NCBI GenBank assembly: GCA_017616735.1
Contig: JAFZXP010000058.1
Location: forward strand, 1 to 45,053
Direction: 5' to 3'
Length of the DNA stretch: 45,053 nucleotides
Source of the DNA: Bacteroidales bacterium
Lineage (GTDB): Bacteria > Bacteroidota > Bacteroidia > Bacteroidales > F082
Below are positions 23,920-30,955 of the stretch, one piece after another. How positions within the stretch are numbered: position 1 is the stretch's first letter; the number at the start of each line of letters is the position of its first letter. A program made the position numbers and the translations under genes. The notes under the pieces were generated by a model. The model was given only the letters and a program-made list of their open reading frames with translations. It was not told where the DNA came from and did no database searches.

Positions 23920-24347
23920 TCTTTGAAGATTAACTCAAACGTCTTAACCGACTCAAGTTTCCCGCTGGGATAATAATTATACTGATACTTTTTGCTTCCG
24001 TCTTCGTTGTACTCAAATTTTCGGATGCGCGTCACCTTGTCGCGGTCGTTGTACTCGATTTCGCGGAGTACTTTTGAGGCTGGATCCAACGGATCGACAT
24101 ATTCACTGACAATGCGCGACTTTTGGCCGTATGACGCATATTCTATCTCCTCGATTTTCCTACCCAGGCTGTCGAAAGTGGTAACATGGTCTAGAACGGC
24201 TTGTTTCGAGCCCGCCGGAGTATTCCATTCTTTAACAGTCAAGCCCTTGCGCTGCTGACGCTTAATCAGCGTTTCGGGCTTCACTTGCTGCGCAAACGCC
24301 GGGATTATCAGGGCCAACAAAAACGATAAAACTATTATTTTTTTCAT
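23916..24347 (-). CDS. small secreted protein of unknown function
   Basis: A 143-residue protein starting MKKIIVLS, with a signal peptide ending PAFAQ (about residue 20). The mature part has repeats of the type EYNDRDKVTRIRKFEYNEDG and KYQYNYYPSGKL, like the YD/MORN-style beta-repeats in Bacteroidota secreted proteins. I prefer the ATG at 24347 to one 24 bases upstream, because the latter puts charged residues before the signal peptide and overlaps the upstream lipoprotein gene. Its stop overlaps the VTC start (ATGA). No function can be assigned. Confidence 0.72.
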   Translation of the reverse strand: MKKIIVLSFLLALIIPAFAQQVKPETLIKRQQRKGLTVKEWNTPAGSKQAVLDHVTTFDSLGRKIEEIEYASYGQKSRIVSEYVDPLDPASKVLREIEYNDRDKVTRIRKFEYNEDGSKKYQYNYYPSGKLESVKTFELIFKD

Positions 24348-24367
24348 CTTAATTTGTATGCGGTAAA

Positions 24368-25084
24368 TCAAACTTGAATTCTAACAATGAATGTTGTATC
24401 TGGCTCCATTTCAATAATTTCGCCGATATTCTCTATCGAAATCGTGTCAATCATAGGATAAGGAATCTCATTTTCAGTCTCGGTGAATGTGAACACCTCG
24501 TAATCACCGGGTTGCAACTTCTGGAAAGCGAAAACACCATCAAGGCCCACACGCACATCGTCAAAATGATAGGCGTCGCCTAGATTGCGGATATACACAC
24601 GGTGCTCGTAAGCCCAGCCCTGACCGCGGTATGTGCTGTTGTGGAAATACAAGGCATAAACCTTACCTTTCAGAATTGATGTGCCATAGGCTTTGCCTGA
24701 ATGTATATACAAAGTGTCAACATGGCCTGTCTCGCCCTTGCCAATAGTCACCGATGCGGTTACAGGAATGCGTTCGCCCGAAGGCAGAGTGGAATACGTG
24801 AAAACCGTATAATTGCCCTTGGTAAGATATTTGAATTTATAGAAACCGTTATCGTCGGTCTCAACATCGTCGCCATAGAAGTCGTCATCGCCATAAACAA
24901 TGAACACGTCGGTCTTGGCAGCCACTGTGGTGTCGGCCGGAAGAGTGTAGTCATCGTCGGGATGATTGATCAGCATCACATAGCCCTGAACTGCGCCTGT
25001 GCCGCCCTCGCCCTCGCTACGGTTGCACGAGAACAACAACATGACGCTTATGCACAATATGCCTAAAAGTTTGATTGTACGCAT
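24368..25084 (-). CDS. lipoprotein with carboxypeptidase-regulatory-like repeats
   Basis: A 238-residue protein with lipobox LLFSC (C20). Two beta-sandwich modules follow, each with a KG/PG-x-Y-x-V-F-T-F/Y ending (GNYTVFTYS at about residue 93; GDYEVFTFTE at about 192) and a DxNGxF/Y core, as in carboxypeptidase-regulatory or SdrD-B-like domains. It is probably anchored at the cell surface. It lies between the marR gene (4-base gap) and the small secreted-protein gene in the long operon. Confidence 0.75.
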   Translation of the reverse strand: MRTIKLLGILCISVMLLFSCNRSEGEGGTGAVQGYVMLINHPDDDYTLPADTTVAAKTDVFIVYGDDDFYGDDVETDDNGFYKFKYLTKGNYTVFTYSTLPSGERIPVTASVTIGKGETGHVDTLYIHSGKAYGTSILKGKVYALYFHNSTYRGQGWAYEHRVYIRNLGDAYHFDDVRVGLDGVFAFQKLQPGDYEVFTFTETENEIPYPMIDTISIENIGEIIEMEPDTTFIVRIQV

Positions 25085-25088
25085 AAAA

Positions 25089-25547
25089 TTATTTATTATC
25101 TTGTTTAACAGTAACGTCGATACCGTCCAAATTATTGCTAATCCGTTGCAGGACCTTCACAAATGTGTCGAGGTCTTTCGGATCGATGCCGTTGATGGTT
25201 TCATTCATAAAACCAATCGCCAATTCAGTGGAGGTCTTTTCAAGAGCCATCCCTTCATCGGTTAGCTCTATTCTGTTGATACGGCGGTCTTTGCTGTCGA
25301 TTGAGCGGCGCACAAGATTGTTTTTTTCAAGCGAATCGATGAATTTTGTCACCGAATTCTTGTCTTTCTTGATAATATCGGCAATCTTTTGTTGGGAAAT
25401 CGATTGTTCACCCCATAGAATATCCATCACCAGATACTGTTCGGGCGTCATGTTAATGCCATTTTCCTGAAGCTTATCAAAAAAACACTTTTTTATTCTC
25501 GAATTGAGAATATTGATATAGACCGCAATTTCTTTAATGAGCATCAT
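25089..25547 (-). CDS. MarR-family transcriptional regulator
   Basis: A 152-residue protein with the MarR winged-helix layout: a dimerisation helix, then MTPEQYLVMDILWG, the recognition region SQQKIADIIKKDKNSVTKFI (about residues 52-71), and the wing RRSIDSKDRRINRIELTDEG (81-100). MarR proteins usually repress their own operon and respond to small ligands. It sits in the middle of the run, 13 bases after the SDR gene and 4 before the lipoprotein gene, and may control the envelope genes that follow. The ligand is unknown. Confidence 0.9.
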   Translation of the reverse strand: MMLIKEIAVYINILNSRIKKCFFDKLQENGINMTPEQYLVMDILWGEQSISQQKIADIIKKDKNSVTKFIDSLEKNNLVRRSIDSKDRRINRIELTDEGMALEKTSTELAIGFMNETINGIDPKDLDTFVKVLQRISNNLDGIDVTVKQDNK

Positions 25548-25560
25548 AATCTTAACAGTT

Positions 25561-26385
25561 TTATTTCTTTTTTATCGGACTTTCCGGTTCTTTGGCCATT
25601 ATTTTATATTCGCACCACTCGGCAAACCACGGCAGCGCATATGTAAAGAACTTTGTTATTTTCCCGACAGGTGTGAGGAGCATCTCTTTTTTGCGGAATC
25701 TCAATCCGTATGCCATTTTTTGAGCCACTCGCTCAGCTGTCATCATCTTGTTTTCATTGCGAGGCGTCATGCCCTGTTGCGATCCATCGGCCAGCAACGC
25801 CTTGTTTCTGATATCAGATGCAGTGAATCCGGGAGCGAACACCATCACATGCAGCCCGTCATAGCGGTGCTCCACACGCAAAGTGCTCAGAAAACCTCTG
25901 ATGGCGAATTTAGATGCGGAATAGCCTGTTCGGCCAGGCAGACCAAGATATCCTGCCGTGGAAATCACGCCCACCACGCTGCCTTTCGACTCAAGCAGAT
26001 ACGGCAAGGCGAACTTAGTGCAGTAGATGGTCCCCCAGAAGTTGGTGTCCATCAGTTTACGTATGACATCCAGGTCGAGATCGTTGAACATGGCTCTCAT
26101 TGAGATGCCGGCGTTATTTACAAGAATGTCGATGCGGCCGAACTGCTCGACAGTCTTGGCGATAAGGTTTTTGCAGTCGGCTTCCACAGCCACGTCCGCT
26201 TTGACACACAGCACATTTTCGGGATTAGGCATCTCGTCGCGCAAAGCCAGAAGCTTTTCGTAAGAACGTGCCGCCATAACCACTTTCGCATCTAACGAAG
26301 CGAACAAACGAGCGGTAGCCAGCCCTATTCCAGAGCTGGCTCCCGTTATGATAATAACCTTATCTTTAAAATATTTAGTCATCAA
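25561..26385 (-). CDS. short-chain dehydrogenase/reductase, candidate 3-ketosphinganine reductase
   Basis: A classical SDR of 274 residues: TGASSGIG (14-21) binds NAD(P), NNAG lies at 89-92, and the catalytic set is S141, Y154, K158 (YSASK). The C-terminal part is hydrophobic (TKFFTYALPWF), suiting a lipid substrate at the membrane. It starts 4 bases after the serine palmitoyltransferase gene, which makes reduction of 3-ketosphinganine the most attractive role; the divergent SDR at 27762 is a rival candidate. The specific substrate is inference. Confidence 0.85.
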   Translation of the reverse strand: MMTKYFKDKVIIITGASSGIGLATARLFASLDAKVVMAARSYEKLLALRDEMPNPENVLCVKADVAVEADCKNLIAKTVEQFGRIDILVNNAGISMRAMFNDLDLDVIRKLMDTNFWGTIYCTKFALPYLLESKGSVVGVISTAGYLGLPGRTGYSASKFAIRGFLSTLRVEHRYDGLHVMVFAPGFTASDIRNKALLADGSQQGMTPRNENKMMTAERVAQKMAYGLRFRKKEMLLTPVGKITKFFTYALPWFAEWCEYKIMAKEPESPIKKK

Positions 26386-26389
26386 TCAA

Positions 26390-27649
26390 TTATAAAATTG
26401 CCATCTGAGGCATCTCAGGATTGTCGTACTCGCCAGCTGCGAGTTTCTCCTTAATTTCCTTGAAGGCATTAAGTGTGTATTGCACGTCTTCGAGAGAGTG
26501 TGCTGCTGTCGGGATGATACGGAAGATGATCATGCCGCGAGGGATGACCGGATAAGTGACGATTGAGCAGAAGATTTTATAGTTGGTGCGCAAGTCGCGT
26601 GCTATCCAAGCAGCCTGAACCTCGTTGCCAGGCAGGAAGATAGGCGTTACGCAGGCCTCTGCCGGTCCGATGTTGAATCCAAGTTCACGGAAACCGTTCT
26701 GCAAAGTGCGTGTCACAGTCCAGAGTTTCTTACGCAGCTCATCGCCTTCTGGTCCGCGGATGATTTCCAAACGTTTCAAGCAGCCTTCGACAATAGGCAT
26801 CGGCAACGATTTAGCGTACATCTGCGAACGCATGTTGTAACGCAGGTAATCGATAACATATTTAGGTCCTGCCACGAAACCTCCGATGATGGCCATCGAC
26901 TTGGCATATGCGCCGATGTAAAGATCGATTTCGTCCATCACGCCGAAGTGCTCCGATGTGCCGCGTCCTGTCGGGCCCATGCAGCCAAAGCCGTGAGCGT
27001 CGTCTATCAAGATGCGGAATTTATACTTCTTCTTCAATTCCACAATCTGGTCAAGAATACCCAAAGCGCCGGTCATGCCGAACACGCCCTCGGTGATGAG
27101 CAAAATGCCGCCGCCGGTTTTCTTGACAACCTCGGTAGCACGTGCCAACATCTTGTCGCAGCTTTCAATATCGTTGTGCTTGAAGTGGAATGATTGTCCC
27201 ATGTGCAAACGTTTACCATCAATCAGGCAGGCGTGAGCCTCAGCGTCAAAAACTATGACATCGTTGCGTGTGCAAAGAGCATCGATGGTCGAAACAATAC
27301 CCTGATAACCAAAATTGAACTCGTAAGCGTCTTCTTTGCGCTCGAAGTCGGCCAGTTCGCGCTCAAGGCGTTCGTGCAAACGGGTGTTACCGCTCATCAT
27401 GCGGGCGCCCATAGGGTAAGCCAAGCCCCAGCGGGCTGCTGCCTCGGCATCCACTTTTCTAATCTCGGGATGGTTGGCCAAACCGAGGTAGTTATTTAAA
27501 CTCCAGCACAAAACGTCAATACCGTTGAAACGCATGTGAGGTCCGAGTTCACCTTCCAGACGCGGGAAAGCGAAATATCCGTGAATGTGGTCCATGTACT
27601 GTCCGATCGGACCACCTGAATCATGAGCTATTCTTTCAAAAATTTCCAT
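26390..27649 (-). CDS. spt: serine palmitoyltransferase-like PLP enzyme (alpha-oxoamine synthase family)
   Basis: The enzyme condenses serine with an acyl-CoA to start sphingolipid synthesis, a hallmark of Bacteroidales membranes. In this 419-residue protein PLP binds K250 in GAYAKSMAIIGGF; D216 and H219 lie in IDDAHGFG and the ring-stacking H139 in DAEAHAC. GNTRLHERLE and SLNNYLGLA are family signatures. Other alpha-oxoamine synthases (KBL, BioF) are less likely because the AKSMA motif and length fit the Bacteroidota sphingolipid branch. It is the first gene of a run of nine minus-strand genes with gaps of 20 bases or less. Confidence 0.88.
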   Translation of the reverse strand: MEIFERIAHDSGGPIGQYMDHIHGYFAFPRLEGELGPHMRFNGIDVLCWSLNNYLGLANHPEIRKVDAEAAARWGLAYPMGARMMSGNTRLHERLERELADFERKEDAYEFNFGYQGIVSTIDALCTRNDVIVFDAEAHACLIDGKRLHMGQSFHFKHNDIESCDKMLARATEVVKKTGGGILLITEGVFGMTGALGILDQIVELKKKYKFRILIDDAHGFGCMGPTGRGTSEHFGVMDEIDLYIGAYAKSMAIIGGFVAGPKYVIDYLRYNMRSQMYAKSLPMPIVEGCLKRLEIIRGPEGDELRKKLWTVTRTLQNGFRELGFNIGPAEACVTPIFLPGNEVQAAWIARDLRTNYKIFCSIVTYPVIPRGMIIFRIIPTAAHSLEDVQYTLNAFKEIKEKLAAGEYDNPEMPQMAIL

Positions 27650-27674
27650 TTGTTGATATATTTATTTACAAGTG

Positions 27675-27682
27675 CAAAAATA
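27675..27682 (-). promoter_or_regulatory. -7 promoter box of the spt operon
   Basis: TATTTTTG on the minus strand, about 25 bases before the spt start. It is the only clear promoter box seen ahead of the nine-gene run. No well-spaced TTTG is visible. Confidence 0.55.
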
Positions 27683-27735
27683 GTAAAAATATTTACAAAA
27701 ATTTGAACAACACACAAGTATTTTGATTTTTTTCT

Positions 27736-27743
27736 TAATTTTG
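27736..27743 (+). promoter_or_regulatory. -7 promoter box of the SDR/VOC operon
   Basis: TAATTTTG, followed by CAGCC. It places transcription start near 27746, which rules out upstream ATGs and supports the GTG start at 27762. Confidence 0.6.
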
Positions 27744-27761
27744 CAGCCTATTTGTACAAAA

Positions 27762-28553
27762 GTGATTGATTTACGAGATAAAAACGCCTTAGTCACCGGT
27801 GCCAGTTCGGGCATCGGGGCTGCCATTGCGCGCCGTCTGGCCAAAGAAAAATGCAACCTTTTCCTTACCGGGCTCGGCGAGGATCAGTTGCGCCAGACCA
27901 AAGAGACATGCGAGCAAGAGGGTGTCACGGTTTATTACAAGGAATGCAACTTCGGCGAGTTTGCCTCTATCCACGAACTCGTGAATGAGATAAAGTCGAC
28001 AGGCTTCAGCATCGACCTTTACGTTCTCAACGCAGGCATCTCACAACGCGACCGCGGACTGGACACCGATTTTACCATCGACCAGCGCATAATGCAGGTG
28101 AATTACTGGAGCAGCGTCTATCTTGTCAAGCAGTTCAAAGACGAGATACTGGCAAAAGAAAACGTAAGCATGTCGGTGACGACATCTCTGGCCGGGCTGT
28201 TCGGATTCCCGCTTCGCACTTCGTATTGTGCCTCAAAGCATGCCCTGTTCGGCTTTTTCGAGTCGCTTGATTTGGAATATCCCAACATACACGTCACATT
28301 CCTTATCCCTGGGCGAATCAACACTCCTATCAGCAAAAGCGCCCTGATGGGCAATGGCGAAAAATATGCCAAGATGGATCCGGGCCAAGCCAAAGGTTTG
28401 GATGTCGACAAGGCCGCAGCCAGAGCCGTCAAGGCTATCAAACGTCAGCGTCATCGCAAGCTTATTGGCAAAGGCGAGCTGCTGATGGCCTATATTAATA
28501 GGTATATCCCTTGGCTTTATTACAAGATTGCAAACAAAATATCTCCAACCTGA
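27762..28553 (+). CDS. short-chain dehydrogenase/reductase (GTG start)
   Basis: A 263-residue SDR starting GTG-ATT-GAT (MIDLRDKNALVTG). The cofactor loop TGASSGIG is at 12-19, NAG at 90-92, and the catalytic set is S142, Y155, K159 (YCASK). The C terminus is basic and hydrophobic, ending with a likely membrane-contact helix (AYINRYIPWLYYKI). The promoter box at 27736-27743 leaves a leader of about 16 bases; the in-frame ATG at 27723 lies upstream of it. The gene diverges from spt and precedes the VOC gene by 15 bases, so a sphingolipid or related lipid step is plausible. Confidence 0.85.
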   Translation: MIDLRDKNALVTGASSGIGAAIARRLAKEKCNLFLTGLGEDQLRQTKETCEQEGVTVYYKECNFGEFASIHELVNEIKSTGFSIDLYVLNAGISQRDRGLDTDFTIDQRIMQVNYWSSVYLVKQFKDEILAKENVSMSVTTSLAGLFGFPLRTSYCASKHALFGFFESLDLEYPNIHVTFLIPGRINTPISKSALMGNGEKYAKMDPGQAKGLDVDKAAARAVKAIKRQRHRKLIGKGELLMAYINRYIPWLYYKIANKISPT

Positions 28554-28568
28554 TTTGGAAATCATAAT

Positions 28569-29639
28569 ATGAAAGATCAACAGAAAGAAAAGGTTATCTG
28601 CGGAATACAGCAGGTAGGCATAGGGGTCGAGGATCTCATGACAGCCTGGCAATGGTACAACAAACATCTCAACATCAGACTTAAAGTTGTCGACGACGAC
28701 GGTGTGGCCGAACGTATGCTCCCTTACACCGGCGGCAAGCCTCAGCCCAGACACGCCATACTGGCGCTGGCCGAGCGCGGCGGCGGCGGATTTGAAATCT
28801 GGCAGCCCAAAGGACGCAAAGTGGTTTATCCAAAGGAAGCTTTGCGTATAGGCGACTATGGCATCAACATCTGCAAGGTGAAATGCCCCGATGTCCAGAA
28901 AGCGTATCAGTATTTCAAAGACAACGACATCAAGATATTGAGCGAAATCAACCTCTCTCCTCTCGGTGTGGAGCATTTCTACATCCAAGATCCGTGGGAT
29001 AACATCTTCGAGATAGAGAAAGACGGTTACATCTTCATGAATGTGGATTTGCTGACAGGCGGATCGAACGGCGTGGTGATAGGCGTTTCGGATATGGACA
29101 AATCTATAGAGTTTTACAGCAAGCTACTCGATTACGATATCGTAGCCTTCGACCAAACCGATGTTTTCGACGATTTGAAATGCCTCAACGGCGGCAGCTG
29201 CAAAATGCGCCGCGTCGAGCTTAAACGCTCAAAGCCGATATTGGGACCTCTGAGCGACATCATGGGCCCGTCACACTTGGAATTGGTGCAGAACTTTGAG
29301 ATTGAAGGCCGCAAGACCCTTGAAGGCCGTTGGTGGGGCGACCCCGGATTCATACATCTCTGCTTCGATATCCGCAACATGGAGAAGGTGCGTGAAGACG
29401 CCAAGGCTTTAGGTCACGATTTTGTGTGCGACAGCGGCGAAAATTTCGACATGGGCAACGCCAATGGACGTTTCACTTATGTGGAAGACCCCGACGGCGC
29501 ACTGATTGAGTTTGTCGAAACATTCAAGATACCGATCTTCAAGAGTTTCGGCGTGAGTCTGAAGAAACGCGACGACTACAAGCCCCTTCCAAAATTCATA
29601 ACCAAAGCCTTCCGGTTCGCTAAAGTAAAGTTTAAATAG
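28569..29639 (+). CDS. double VOC-domain (glyoxalase/dioxygenase fold) protein
   Basis: A 356-residue protein with two VOC domains. The first (about 10-150) begins QQVGIGVEDL and ends YIQDPWDNIFEIE; the second (about 160-318) begins VVIGVSDMDKSIEFY and ends YVEDPDGALIEFVE. Each has a His/Glu set compatible with metal binding (for example H138 and E149 in the first). The basic C-terminal tail has no clear domain. Substrate unknown; co-transcription with the SDR opposite spt suggests lipid metabolism, but that is inference. A strong terminator follows 17 bases later. Confidence 0.8.
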   Translation: MKDQQKEKVICGIQQVGIGVEDLMTAWQWYNKHLNIRLKVVDDDGVAERMLPYTGGKPQPRHAILALAERGGGGFEIWQPKGRKVVYPKEALRIGDYGINICKVKCPDVQKAYQYFKDNDIKILSEINLSPLGVEHFYIQDPWDNIFEIEKDGYIFMNVDLLTGGSNGVVIGVSDMDKSIEFYSKLLDYDIVAFDQTDVFDDLKCLNGGSCKMRRVELKRSKPILGPLSDIMGPSHLELVQNFEIEGRKTLEGRWWGDPGFIHLCFDIRNMEKVREDAKALGHDFVCDSGENFDMGNANGRFTYVEDPDGALIEFVETFKIPIFKSFGVSLKKRDDYKPLPKFITKAFRFAKVKFK

Positions 29640-29656
29640 AAGACGGAAAACAGAAT

Positions 29657-29693
29657 AAGAGAGAGGGACTCACTGCGTGAGTCCCTCTCTCTT
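29657..29693. terminator. 17-base-pair perfect terminator hairpin
   Basis: AAGAGAGAGGGACTCAC, TGC loop, then its exact complement. It lies between the VOC gene (plus) and the ompH gene (minus). The bases GAAGACGGAAAAC just before it repeat the left flank and edge of the 81-base element at 4501. Confidence 0.85.
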
Positions 29694-29740
29694 AACTTTC
29701 AACTTTTAACTTTCAACTTTCAACTATCAACTTTCAACTA
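29694..29740. repeat. TTTCAACT simple-repeat tract
   Basis: About five imperfect copies of AACTTTCAACTTTT/ATCAACT run from the terminator up to the stop codon of the ompH gene. The reverse complement is the AGTTGAAAGTTGA word of the 4442-4883 spacer. Confidence 0.8.
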
Positions 29741-30250
29741 ATTGAGACCGAGTTTTGCTTTGACGTCGGCAGTTACATCGATAGCGTTGTCACCAATTGA
29801 AAGGATGACGGTCTTTTCAAACACGTATGCCAAACCTTTAGCTTTAACAACATCGTCTATAGCTTTCTTAATCTTGTCGAGCATAGGTTTTGAAAGTTCT
29901 TCCTGCTTAGCGGCGAAATCGCTCTCGGCGTTGTTCTGGAAATCCTGGATACGACCCTGAAGGTCAAGTATTTCCTTTTCCTTTGATTGACGGAGAATGT
30001 TTGACATTGTGGCTGAATTAGCCTCGTAGTCTCTGAGTTTGTTCTGATATTCTGTTGCCATGGCCTGAAGCTCAGCCTGAAGCTCGCTGTAGTAAGCCTG
30101 CAAATCCTGCTGAATCTTTGCTCCCTCCGGCATCATGTCGATGATGCTCTGTGAGTCAACATAACCAATTTTCTGTCCCTGTGCGTTTGCGCCGAAGCTG
30201 ATACCGAGCGCCAACACAATCAATGCCAATACTTTTGTTAATCTTTTCAT
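29738..30250 (-). CDS. OmpH/Skp-family periplasmic chaperone (second copy)
   Basis: A 170-residue protein with a signal peptide (residues 1-23, ending ANAQ), a short strand IGYVDSQSIIDMMP, a long coiled-coil pair of helices (about 45-135) and a closing beta segment (AYVFEKTVILSIG). That is the jellyfish-like Skp/OmpH fold, which holds unfolded outer-membrane proteins in the periplasm. It lies 85 bases after its paralogue and has its own promoter box at 30286. Its stop codon sits on the TTTCAACT repeat. Confidence 0.9.
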   Translation of the reverse strand: MKRLTKVLALIVLALGISFGANAQGQKIGYVDSQSIIDMMPEGAKIQQDLQAYYSELQAELQAMATEYQNKLRDYEANSATMSNILRQSKEKEILDLQGRIQDFQNNAESDFAAKQEELSKPMLDKIKKAIDDVVKAKGLAYVFEKTVILSIGDNAIDVTADVKAKLGLN

Positions 30251-30285
30251 TTCTATTTAATTTTAATTATTTTCAAATTTTGCTG

Positions 30286-30293
30286 CAAAGATA
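30286..30293 (-). promoter_or_regulatory. -7 promoter box between the two ompH genes
   Basis: TATCTTTG on the minus strand, about 36 bases before the second ompH start. It suggests extra or independent expression of that copy. Confidence 0.6.
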
Positions 30294-30335
30294 ATATTTT
30301 TTCTTTAACAGCAGTAATATTTTTCCTATTGGATG

Positions 30336-30935
30336 TTATTTCTTCTTAGGTTCGGAGCCGCCGCCTGCGTTGCTTGAACGCTTTCTATCCTGACGGCGCA
30401 CGGTTTGCATCACATTGCCTATTTCATCGAGAACGTCGTCGCTGATATCGAACTTGTCGGTGCAGTAAAGAATGGTGGTGCCGGCGGCTTTGTCGAGCAC
30501 AAACGCATAGCCTTTTATCTGCGCCACCTGGTTGATGGCATTGTAGATTTTTTCCTGAATAGGCTGAATCAGCTCGGTACGTTTGGCAAACAACTGTCCG
30601 TCGGGGCCGAAATACTGCATCTGAAGCGATGCCATCTCCTGCTCCTTGGCTGCGATTGCGGCTTCTTTCTTGTTTTTCATATCGTCAGACAGAAGCACCG
30701 ATTCGGTCTGATAGTCGCGTTTCATCTTGTCGAGCTTGGTGCGCAAGTCTCTGATTTCTTTTTCCCAGTTCACCGACATCTGGTTTATCTCCTCCTGAGC
30801 ATCGCCGTATTCAGGGATGTTCTGCAAAATGTACTCAGTGTCGACGTATGCTATCTTCTGATTGCCCTGCGCCTTGACAGTGCTGACACCCAACATCATG
30901 CAGAATGCAAGTAATAATAATGCTTTTGTTTTCAT
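30336..30935 (-). CDS. OmpH/Skp-family periplasmic chaperone (first copy)
   Basis: A 199-residue protein from the ATG at 30935 (MKTKALLLL), with a signal peptide ending VKAQ. A start 18 bases upstream is possible but puts extra residues before the signal. The core IAYVDTEYILQNIPEYG, long coiled coil and YAFVLDKAAGTTILY strand are Skp/OmpH. Unlike its neighbour it has a basic, disordered tail (QDRKRSSNAGG, ending KKK). It begins 20 bases after the bamA stop, so chaperone and insertase are co-expressed. Confidence 0.9.
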   Translation of the reverse strand: MKTKALLLLAFCMMLGVSTVKAQGNQKIAYVDTEYILQNIPEYGDAQEEINQMSVNWEKEIRDLRTKLDKMKRDYQTESVLLSDDMKNKKEAAIAAKEQEMASLQMQYFGPDGQLFAKRTELIQPIQEKIYNAINQVAQIKGYAFVLDKAAGTTILYCTDKFDISDDVLDEIGNVMQTVRRQDRKRSSNAGGGSEPKKK

Positions 30936-30955
30936 ATTTCTTAATTTATTCATTT

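Noticed and set aside
28233-28988. Minus-strand reading frame across the SDR-VOC junction
   Set aside because: It overlaps two clear plus-strand enzymes and shows no domain.
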